Shown: piece after piece, positions 1-5,950 of the stretch | How positions within the stretch are numbered: position 1 is the first letter of the stretch | Layout: every line of letters starts with the position of its first letter | Source: an uncultured Bacillota bacterium | Lineage (GTDB): Bacteria; Bacillota; Clostridia; Lachnospirales; Lachnospiraceae | Direction of reading: 5' to 3' | Assembly: GCA_958352855.1 (NCBI GenBank) | Contig: CATWQE010000047.1 | Span: 1-19,917, forward strand | DNA length: 19,917 nt | Position numbers and translations under genes: made by a program | Notes under the pieces: generated by a model | Seen by the model: the letters and a program-made list of their open reading frames with translations, nothing else | Databases searched by the model: none | What the model was told of the DNA's origin: nothing

Positions 1-2
1 TA

Positions 3-650
3 AAGAATCGTTTTCATACTCATTATGTAGATTTGAATTTATTAGAGCGGTTTTGCTCGTATATTCGTAAGCCATATAAAGAAGGAGAATTATTTTATAG
101 ATGTAGAATTTCAACGGAAGACGGAATTCCTATCGAGGAAATGGGGGCACCGCCAATTGATAAGACAACAGATGGTAGAGCTAATGCAAAAGGAATTAGG
201 TGTTTATATTTGGGTGATACTGCTGAGACTACAATATATGAGGCAAGAGCTGGTGCATATGATTTTGTGACGGTAGGGAAATTTAAATTGAAAAAGGACA
301 TTATTGTTGTTGATTTAAAACGAATTAATCAAATCAGTCCATTTATAGAAGGATTGAATTGTTTGGAATATGCAATTAATAAAGAGCATTTGAATAAGAT
401 AAATGATGAAATGAGTAAAATTATGAGAAGGAGCGACAGTGCTTTGGATTATGTTCCAACTCAATATATTACAGATTTTGTGAAAAGTATTATACATGAT
501 GATGTTGCAGAGTATGCTGGTATAGAGTATAAAAGTGTAATGCATAGTGAAGGGTATAATTTAGCATTGTTTGACCCTGATTTATGTGAATGTGTAGATA
601 CACAGGTTTATGGAATTGACACGATTGATTATCGAAAGCATCTTATATAA
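3..650 (+). CDS. RES-domain protein, 5' end outside the window
   Basis: The frame is open to the left edge of the window, so this is the 3' part of a longer gene. A TTG at 33 is only the first possible start inside the window, and the residues before it (RFHTHYVDLNLLERF) read as ordinary protein. RES domains are NAD-degrading (NAD phosphorylase/glycohydrolase) folds, named after conserved Arg, Glu and Ser residues. Here I see the Arg motif FYRCRIS, the Glu in TIYEARAG (codon 240-242) and a Ser in EYKSVMHSEGYNLALF near the C-terminus. Having extra residues before the RES fold suggests the larger RES proteins with an N-terminal helical domain rather than a minimal Xre-RES toxin, and no Xre antitoxin gene follows. 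The repeat-flanked DUF1016 nuclease downstream makes an accessory or defence setting likely. Domain call is fairly sure; biological role is inference. Confidence 0.8.
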   Translation, partial: KNRFHTHYVDLNLLERFCSYIRKPYKEGELFYRCRISTEDGIPIEEMGAPPIDKTTDGRANAKGIRCLYLGDTAETTIYEARAGAYDFVTVGKFKLKKDIIVVDLKRINQISPFIEGLNCLEYAINKEHLNKINDEMSKIMRRSDSALDYVPTQYITDFVKSIIHDDVAEYAGIEYKSVMHSEGYNLALFDPDLCECVDTQVYGIDTIDYRKHLI

Positions 651-958
651 CGTTGTTCATTGATGAATAGTATTCTTTCTAGATATTCTAAGCAAAACTG
701 CTTATAATTTGAGTTGGAACATATTGCTATTATCCACAGTTACAGAGCGTGTGTTATCAATGCCGATAACAAAATGATAACATTAGCCCGTATAGGTAGG
801 ATAATATGGATAAATCAAATAATCAAAAGAAATAGAAATAAGAGAACAAATAATCTCTAAACAAAATTGATTAGTAATTGTCGAATTCGAATGATATTGC
901 GAGAAAAAGAGGAAGACACACATTTGTTACATTTAGTCATCTCCCTCTTTGATAGTTT
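651..958. other. AT-rich intergenic stretch, no convincing gene
   Basis: I see no gene here. It contains a perfect 7-bp inverted repeat (TGTTATC at 752-758, GATAACA at 765-771, 6-nt spacer) without a T-tract, so it is not a terminator and could be an operator. An open frame from 861 ends at the TGA at 969-971 with residues DSLEVW. The downstream nuclease gene ends DNEEVW at the equivalent place, because the next repeat begins inside that tail. The open frame may be the decayed 3' end of an earlier gene. Confidence 0.4.
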
Positions 959-1170
959 AGAGGTGTGGTGAGGAGTAATGAGAACTCCGGCGTTTGTAAC
1001 GTGTTTGCAACACCATATTCCAAGAATCCAGTAAAATCAAGCGTTCCCAGTTACGCAAACGTTAATTTCAGTTACGCAAGAGATAATCTCTCTGTTGCAG
1101 GACAGACAATTTCAAACAGCATTTTACAACCCTCCCGGGAAATTTTCCGGGAGGGTTTTTGTATTTGTTT
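959..1170 (+). repeat. Dispersed repeat, copy 1 (full, 212 nt)
   Basis: Nearly identical to 2344-2555: same length, about 17 mismatches by hand alignment, no indels. It contains a possible long-range stem (CGTTTGTAAC at 991-1000 with GTTA..CAAACG at 1050-1061, 2-nt bulge), an internal direct repeat CAGTTACGCAA (1049-1059 and 1069-1079), a small hairpin (GCAAGAGA...TTGC, about 1076-1098), and a terminator at the 3' end. A 71-73 codon frame is open in both copies, but most differences between the copies change amino acids, so a structured RNA or DNA element is more likely than a protein. Confidence 0.85.
1130..1165 (+). terminator. Intrinsic terminator at the end of repeat copy 1
   Basis: CCCTCCCGG pairs with CCGGGAGGG around a short AT-rich loop that can partly extend the stem, followed by TTTTTGT. 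It would stop transcripts entering from the RES side and separate them from the promoter that starts directly after it. Confidence 0.85.
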
Positions 1171-1187
1171 AGAAATAATGGTATAAT
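1159..1187 (+). promoter_or_regulatory. Promoter of the DUF1016 nuclease gene
   Basis: TTGTAT (1159-1164), a 17-nt spacer and a consensus TATAAT (1182-1187). The -35 overlaps the T-tract of the terminator and the end of repeat copy 1. The predicted transcript start, near 1194, lies just before a perfect hairpin at 1198-1223. Confidence 0.65.
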
Positions 1188-1197
1188 CTATATAAGT

Positions 1198-1223
1198 CGA
1201 TTTTCCTAACATCAGGAAAATCG
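1198..1223 (+). promoter_or_regulatory. Perfect 10-bp inverted repeat in the nuclease leader
   Basis: CGATTTTCCT (1198-1207) and AGGAAAATCG (1214-1223) pair perfectly around AACATC. There is no T-run after it, so it is not a normal terminator. Its place a few bases after the predicted start of transcription fits an operator, a 5' mRNA-stabilising hairpin or an RNA target for autoregulation. Further on lie two direct TGTCAC repeats (1246-1251 and 1258-1263). Confidence 0.55.
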
Positions 1224-1294
1224 TTTAATGGACAATAGGAATTTGTGTCACCGGTGTTGTCACAAATAGAATCAGATGAAAATGGGGGATGAGT

Positions 1295-2356
1295 ATGGAA
1301 AATAAAATAACACTTTATGATTCTGTGATTTCCGACATAAAAGATATTATTTTTGCGGGGAGAGAAAGTGTTTATAATGTTGCGAATAAGGCAATGATCT
1401 TGACTTATTGGAATGTGGGAAAAAGAATTGTTGAGGAAGAACAACATGGAGAACATAGAGCAGAGTATGGCAAGAAACTTCTTTCGTATTTGTCTGACAG
1501 GTTAATTGAAGAATTTGGAAATGGATTTTCGGAAAGAAATTTGAGGAATTTTAGAAAATTTTATTTACAATTTCCAGATATTCAAATTTGGAACACATGT
1601 GTTCCGAATTTGAATTGGTCACACTTTCGTTCGCTACTGCGTGTTGAAGATGAAACTGCACGCCTATGGTATATGAAAGAGGCTGCGAGCGAAGGGTGGA
1701 GTGTAAGAACTTTAGATAGAAATATCGGTACACAATATTATCATAGACTTTTACATTCTCCTAAAAAGGAAGAGGTAATTGAAGAAATGAAGCAAAAGAT
1801 GGATACCTTTCAAAAAAGTAAATTTGAACTTTTAAAGAGCCCGATTGTTGCTGAATTCTTGGGATTTAAAAATGAGGATAGTTTTCTTGAAAGTGATCTT
1901 GAATCAGCGATTTTATCACATATCCGTGATTTCCTTATGGAGATGGGAAAAGGATTTGCTTTCGTTGGAAGGCAACAACATATTGTTACGGATACACAAG
2001 ACTATTATATTGATTTAGTTTTTTATAATATTGAATTGAAGTGTTATGTATTGGTTGACTTGAAAATGGGGACAATAACACATCAGGATGTAGGGCAGAT
2101 TGATATGTATGTTCGTATGTATGACGAGTTGAAATGTAAAGAAGGGGATAATCCAACGATTGGTATTCTGCTTTGTAGTGAAACAAGTGAGGATATTGCG
2201 CGATATTCCGTACTGCACGAAAATGAAAGATTGTTTATGTCAAAGTATCTGACATATCTTCCTACAAAAGAACAACTTGCAAAAGAAATTGAAAGACAGA
2301 AAGAAATATTTTATATGCAGCATCCAAGACTTATGGATAACGAAGAGGTGTGGTGA
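1295..2356 (+). CDS. DUF1016/YhcG-type PD-(D/E)xK nuclease-domain protein
   Basis: A 353-residue protein. An ATG at 1289 is in frame, but the GGGGG at 1284-1288 touches it and lies six bases before the ATG at 1295, so I take 1295. The N-terminal half (to about residue 160) has the helical DUF1016 domain (YWNVGKRIVEEEQ, GFSERNLRNFRKFY, WSHFRSLLRV, WSVRTLDRNIGTQYYHRLL). The C-terminal half is a PD-(D/E)xK nuclease fold with D240 (YYIDLVFYN), D255-x-K257 (LVDLK) and Q268 (VGQIDMYV), all present, so it should be catalytically intact. Proteins of this family are common in defence islands and are often inserted in type I restriction loci; no hsd genes are visible here. The gene has its own promoter and sits exactly between two direct repeats; its last codons (GAG GTG TGG TGA) are already part of copy 2. 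Confidence 0.9.
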   Translation: MENKITLYDSVISDIKDIIFAGRESVYNVANKAMILTYWNVGKRIVEEEQHGEHRAEYGKKLLSYLSDRLIEEFGNGFSERNLRNFRKFYLQFPDIQIWNTCVPNLNWSHFRSLLRVEDETARLWYMKEAASEGWSVRTLDRNIGTQYYHRLLHSPKKEEVIEEMKQKMDTFQKSKFELLKSPIVAEFLGFKNEDSFLESDLESAILSHIRDFLMEMGKGFAFVGRQQHIVTDTQDYYIDLVFYNIELKCYVLVDLKMGTITHQDVGQIDMYVRMYDELKCKEGDNPTIGILLCSETSEDIARYSVLHENERLFMSKYLTYLPTKEQLAKEIERQKEIFYMQHPRLMDNEEVW

Positions 2357-2555
2357 GGAGTAACAAGAAGCCCTGTGTTTGTAACGTGTTTGCAACACCA
2401 CATTCCAAAAATCTAGTAAAATCAAGCCTTCTCAGTTACCTAAACGTTAATTTCAGTTACGCAAGAGATAATATCTCTGTTGCAGGACAGACAATTTCAA
2501 ACAGCATTTTACAACCCTCCCGGGAATTTTTCTGGGAGGGTTTTTGTGTTTGTTT
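2344..2555 (+). repeat. Dispersed repeat, copy 2 (full, 212 nt)
   Basis: Full-length partner of 959-1170. It starts inside the last codons of the nuclease gene. The 5' stem is kept with wobble pairs (TGTTTGTAAC at about 2376-2385 with GTTACCTAAACG at 2435-2446), and the second hairpin is stronger than in copy 1 (GCAA-GAGATA with TATCTC-TG-TTGC, 2461-2483). It ends in the same terminator but has no recognisable promoter after it, unlike copy 1. Confidence 0.85.
2514..2546 (+). terminator. Intrinsic terminator ending the nuclease transcript
   Basis: CCCTCCC pairs with GGGAGGG, extended by G-T and A-T pairs through the AT-rich centre, followed by TTTTTGTG. It is the homologue of the terminator in copy 1 and lies about 160 bases after the nuclease stop codon. 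Confidence 0.85.
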
Positions 2556-2614
2556 GCTTTTTTGAAAAATGACGATATACAAACAAATTTTTGCATAAAA
2601 AGCATAAAGCTGTA

Positions 2615-2691
2615 TTGTGCAAAAGGTACAAAGTGATATCGGTAATTCGTACAAGTTTCAGTAAAATACATATCGACCATACAACTTTGTA
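2615..2691 (+). promoter_or_regulatory. Cluster of GTACAA/TTGTAC-like half-sites
   Basis: Upstream of the transporter promoter I find TTGTGC (2615-2620) followed by GTACAA (2626-2631), another GTACAA (2649-2654), and a near-palindrome TACAA-CT-TTGTA (2680-2691). A further GTACAA sits at 2744-2749, and a longer direct repeat GTACAAAGTGATA is shared by 2626 and 2744. AraR-type GntR/LacI chimeric repressors use palindromes with similar half-sites, and such a regulator closes this cluster (7315-8424). It is the natural candidate to bind here; binding is inferred. Confidence 0.5.
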
Positions 2692-2710
2692 AAAAAAAGA
2701 CTTAAACTTG

Positions 2711-2749
2711 TTGAAAATAAAATTGGGAAATGTTATAGTGACTGTACAA
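2711..2749 (+). promoter_or_regulatory. Promoter of the transporter-sulfatase operon
   Basis: TTGAAA (2711-2716), a 17-nt spacer, and an extended -10 (TG at 2731-2732 before TATAGT at 2734-2739). The predicted start, near 2745, falls on the GTACAA half-site at 2744-2749, which suits repression by blocking initiation. Confidence 0.65.
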
Positions 2750-2792
2750 AGTGATACGACACAAAATAAAAAATGAGAAAAGGAGATTCGTT

Positions 2793-3800
2793 ATGAAAAA
2801 GAGAGTGTTGGGTCTTGTATTAGCAGCAGTTACTCTGGCAAGTGCATTAGTGGGTTGTGGTGGTTCAGATGCAGCAAAAGGAGATGAAGGTTCCGCAGAT
2901 AAAGGTGGAAAGAAAGAAACATGGACAGTTACATGTCCTTGGGCACCATCAGGTGTAGCGGCTATGGTAAGCCAGAAGGCTGCCGCACTTTCCACTACAT
3001 ATTCAGATAATACCATCCTGGTAGCAGAAGCAATCAAAGGTGACGCTGCAACAGTAAATACATGGGTAGCAGATACCGCAAAGGATGATCCGAAATTAGT
3101 ATTTGTTGGCGAAGGCTTATTATCCATTACTTCTACTTTGGATCCTGCTAAATTACAGTTTTCAAAAGACGATTTCGCTTTTGTTGAAAATCTGTATTCT
3201 TCCATTTTTGTGTTATCAGCAGATGCAAAACTGGAAATCCAGAATATTGAGGACTTAAAAGCTCATGTGGAAAAAGGTGAAGAAATCAGCGTGGCAGTAA
3301 ATGGTGCAACAAGCTCAGAAGCATTCCTGGCAGCATCATTATTTGGTTCCATGGATGCAGGAGAACAGTTGAAATTAGTTCCTTATACTTCAGCAGCAGA
3401 AGCAGCTCAGGCAGTAGCAAAAGGAGAGACACAGTTTGCAGTTTCTCATCAGTCACAGATTACAGAAACTTTTGAACAGGGTGGCGTAACTGTTGTTTGT
3501 GCATTCGATGAAAAAGCAATTGAGAATGGACCATTTGCAGGCGTAGAAGGTGTAGGACAGTACGGTTATCCATACTTCAGAAACCGTTGCTTTATCATGG
3601 CTCCTGCAGGATGTGCAGAAGATAAAGTGACAGGATTAAAAACCTTATATGATGATATCTTAAAAGACGAAGAAGTTGAAAAATGGCTTCATGAAACAAT
3701 GTTGCTGGAAGTAGATCCAATGACAGAAGAAGATATGAACGCGCATCTGGAAAACGTTCAGAAAATCGTAGATGAATATAAGGACATTGTTGCAGGCTGA
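2793..3800 (+). CDS. tctC: TctC/Bug-family solute-binding lipoprotein
   Basis: A 335-residue extracytoplasmic binding protein of the tripartite tricarboxylate transporter (TTT) family. The start at 2793 has AGGAG at 2781-2785; an in-frame GTG at 2751 lies in the predicted operator and would spoil the signal peptide. Residues 1-22 form a lipoprotein signal (MKKR, hydrophobic stretch, lipobox LVGC with Cys22), so the protein is anchored to the outer face of the membrane. A Gly/Ser/Asp/Lys-rich linker follows, then the mature domain starting WTVTCPWAPSG, where the family has its ligand-contacting loop. Members bind carboxylates such as citrate, glutamate or aromatic acids; the ligand cannot be read from the sequence. 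tctB and tctA follow after a hairpin terminator, which fits the usual excess of binding protein over permease. Confidence 0.9.
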   Translation: MKKRVLGLVLAAVTLASALVGCGGSDAAKGDEGSADKGGKKETWTVTCPWAPSGVAAMVSQKAAALSTTYSDNTILVAEAIKGDAATVNTWVADTAKDDPKLVFVGEGLLSITSTLDPAKLQFSKDDFAFVENLYSSIFVLSADAKLEIQNIEDLKAHVEKGEEISVAVNGATSSEAFLAASLFGSMDAGEQLKLVPYTSAAEAAQAVAKGETQFAVSHQSQITETFEQGGVTVVCAFDEKAIENGPFAGVEGVGQYGYPYFRNRCFIMAPAGCAEDKVTGLKTLYDDILKDEEVEKWLHETMLLEVDPMTEEDMNAHLENVQKIVDEYKDIVAG

Positions 3801-3815
3801 TAAAAAGATAGGAAA

Positions 3816-3829
3816 TGCTTTGCAAAGCA
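3816..3829. promoter_or_regulatory. Perfect 14-nt palindrome after tctC
   Basis: TGCTTTGCAAAGCA is its own reverse complement. It sits 15 bases after the tctC stop and before the intercistronic terminator. It might be an operator or an mRNA 3'-end structure; it does not match the CcpA cre consensus well. Confidence 0.35.
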
Positions 3830-3846
3830 CATATAGGTTCATAAGA

Positions 3847-3883
3847 GAATGGAGATGGAAGATTTCCACTCCATTCTTTTTTT
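3847..3883 (+). terminator. Intercistronic terminator between tctC and tctB
   Basis: GAATGGAG pairs with CTCCATTC; inside it TGGAA pairs with TTCCA across a GAT loop, with one bulged A, followed by seven T. A strong hairpin inside an operon suggests partial termination, giving more of the binding-protein mRNA than of the permease mRNA. Confidence 0.8.
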
Positions 3884-3907
3884 AACCGTAAGAAAGGAGA
3901 AGCGATT

Positions 3908-4423
3908 ATGAAAGGTATGATTGCTGGATTAGACGAGCGTCTGGATAAGATGGGAGAAAAGCTGGCAAAAAAAGAATTTAAAATACCAGTAGATTTAGCT
4001 GGAGGAATTATTTTCCTTCTGTTTTCTATTGTGATTTTATTTCTAATTCCAAAACAGGTTACGATTTCAGACAAAGACGTTATAAATGGACGCTTATTTC
4101 CAACATTGCTGATGGTTGTAATGATGATTTGCTGCGTTGCTTTGATTGTGAAAGAGCTTTACAAAATGAAAAAGAAACTGCCGCTTACTTACAAGACAGT
4201 TAATGCGTTAGTAGAGGTCAAAGCATTGATTATTATGGGAATTTTGATTCTTACCTATGTAATCAGTAGGGTTACAAATCAATTTTTGATAGGCGCTATT
4301 TTTTGTTGTCTTGGTTTTTTACTTTATTTCCGTTGTAAAAACTGGAAATATTATGTGATAACAGTGGGAATGGCATGTATTATTTGGGCAGCATTCCGAT
4401 ACGGATTAAAAGTGAATTTTTAA
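3908..4423 (+). CDS. tctB: TctB-family small membrane subunit of TTT transporter
   Basis: A 171-residue protein with AGGAG at 3896-3900 before the start. About 30 charged cytoplasmic residues come first, then roughly four membrane segments: the first around IIFLLFSIVILFLIPK, later ones around LFPTLLMVVMMICCVALIV, ALIIMGILILTYVIS, and two short hydrophobic stretches at the C-terminus. Size and layout match TctB (DUF1468), the poorly conserved small permease subunit that pairs with TctA. The identification rests as much on its place between tctC and tctA as on residues. It ends 12 bases before tctA, so the two are co-translated from one message. Confidence 0.85.
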   Translation: MKGMIAGLDERLDKMGEKLAKKEFKIPVDLAGGIIFLLFSIVILFLIPKQVTISDKDVINGRLFPTLLMVVMMICCVALIVKELYKMKKKLPLTYKTVNALVEVKALIIMGILILTYVISRVTNQFLIGAIFCCLGFLLYFRCKNWKYYVITVGMACIIWAAFRYGLKVNF

Positions 4424-4435
4424 GGGGGGATTTTC

Positions 4436-5923
4436 ATGTTAGAATTTATTGTACCAGCATCAGCCCTGCTCTTTACACTTCAGAATATTTTGTGGATTAA
4501 TCTTGGTGTTTTTATAGGGGCTGTTTTTGCTGCTATTCCTGGACTCAGTGTTATCTTATGCGTAATACTGTTCCTTCCTTTAACGTATCAGCTCTCTGCA
4601 ATTCCTGGTATGATGTTTTTGCTTGGAATTTACTGTGCGGGCGGATATGGAGGAAGTGTATCTGCAATATTAATTAATACACCTGGTACACCTCATGCTG
4701 CTGCTACCATGCTAGATGGCCATCCGCTATCTCAGAAAGGACGTACAAAAGCAGCACTGAAAATAGCTTTATATGCATCTACATTTGGTGGTGTATTTTC
4801 TGCACTGATGTTGTTATTCTTAGGACCACAGGTGGCTAAGGTTGCTGCACAGTTAGGTACAGCAGAATATTTTATGGTTTGTCTGTTTGGTTTGACCATT
4901 ATTGCCGGTGTGTCTGGAAAAAGTATGCTTCGTGGTCTGGTAGCTGCCTGTCTTGGACTTTTAATCTCCTGTATTGGGGCGGATCCAATGACCAGTTACG
5001 ACCGTTTTACCTTTGGTATCCCAAGATTGTATCTTGGTTTAGATTTGGCAATCTGCCTGATCGGTTTGTTTGCATTGGTAGAGATTTTAGCAAAATCAGA
5101 AAAAACAAAGGGTATGCATTTGGATGCCCGTAAGGTGAAGGATAATGGAGAGATTACAAAGGATGAAAGGAAACGAATGGCAAGGCCGACGATTCTTTCT
5201 TCTTTGATTGGTGTTATGGTTGGTATCATCCCTGGAACCGGTGCATCAGAAGCATCCTGGTTTAGCTACAATACAGCAAAGAATATGTCAAAACATCCGG
5301 AAGAATTTGGACATGGTTCTGTAGAGGGTATTGCAGCAGCAGAGGCTGCCAACAATGCTGTTACTGGTGCTACCTTGATTCCATTGCTTACCCTTGGTAT
5401 TCCAGGAGATGGAACCGTTGCGATTATGTTATCTGCATTGATGATTAATGGTTTAAACCCAGGTCTTAGCTTGTTTACAACAGATGGTGACATCATGTAT
5501 GCAATTATGCTGGGCTTGATTCTGGTCAACTTATTCATGCTCATTCAGGGAAAATTACTTACCAGATTGTTTGCAAAAGTTGTTTCCATTCCACAGGAAA
5601 TTTTGACACCGATTATTGTTATTTTCTGTTTTGCAGGAGCGTATTCTGTAAATAAAAACTACTTCGATGTAGGTGTTACATTGGTGTTTGCAGCAATTGC
5701 ATGGTTACTTCGTAAGTTAGAATTGCCGGCTGTTCCTATCTTGCTTGGAATGGTTCTTGGAAATATGACAGAAACAAACTTCCGCCGTGCATTACAGATT
5801 TCAAATGGAAATCCATCTGTATTTCTCGGAAGTATTTACTGTATCATTTTCCTCTTATTGATTTGTGTTGCAGTGGGTACGATTATTCATGGAAAAATAA
5901 AAGAAAGAAAAGCACAGAAATAA
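4436..5923 (+). CDS. tctA: TctA-family large permease of TTT transporter
   Basis: A 495-residue integral membrane protein with a GGGGGG ribosome site just upstream. It is the ion-driven channel subunit of the tripartite tricarboxylate transporter. The family's two similar halves each carry a glycine/proline-rich signature: GAVFAAIPGLSVIL and GGYGGSVSAILINTPGTPHAAA in the first 90 residues, then VMVGIIPGTGASEASW and TLGIPGDGTVAIML between about 260 and 335. Around 11-12 membrane segments are visible. Length is normal for the family and no break is seen. The gene is followed after 27 bases by the sulfatase, so uptake and desulfation are probably expressed together. Confidence 0.95.
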   Translation: MLEFIVPASALLFTLQNILWINLGVFIGAVFAAIPGLSVILCVILFLPLTYQLSAIPGMMFLLGIYCAGGYGGSVSAILINTPGTPHAAATMLDGHPLSQKGRTKAALKIALYASTFGGVFSALMLLFLGPQVAKVAAQLGTAEYFMVCLFGLTIIAGVSGKSMLRGLVAACLGLLISCIGADPMTSYDRFTFGIPRLYLGLDLAICLIGLFALVEILAKSEKTKGMHLDARKVKDNGEITKDERKRMARPTILSSLIGVMVGIIPGTGASEASWFSYNTAKNMSKHPEEFGHGSVEGIAAAEAANNAVTGATLIPLLTLGIPGDGTVAIMLSALMINGLNPGLSLFTTDGDIMYAIMLGLILVNLFMLIQGKLLTRLFAKVVSIPQEILTPIIVIFCFAGAYSVNKNYFDVGVTLVFAAIAWLLRKLELPAVPILLGMVLGNMTETNFRRALQISNGNPSVFLGSIYCIIFLLLICVAVGTIIHGKIKERKAQK

Positions 5924-5950
5924 GAATACGTGAAGACAGGAGAATAAAAC

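Noticed and set aside
1049..1079. Doubled CAGTTACGCAA read as a possible CRISPR or iteron start
   Set aside because: Only two units 20 bases apart, not kept in copies 2 and 3, and no Cas or replication gene is near.
959..1170. Repeat as a classical integron attC site
   Set aside because: I cannot find convincing RYYYAAC/GTTRRRY core sites at its ends, and no integron integrase is in the window.
965..1186. Open frame of 73 codons in repeat copy 1, with a 71-codon counterpart in copy 2 (2350-2565) and part of one in copy 3
   Set aside because: About 12 of the 17 base differences between copies 1 and 2 change amino acids, the frames run through the terminator hairpin, and there is no ribosome site. 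Structure rather than protein seems conserved.
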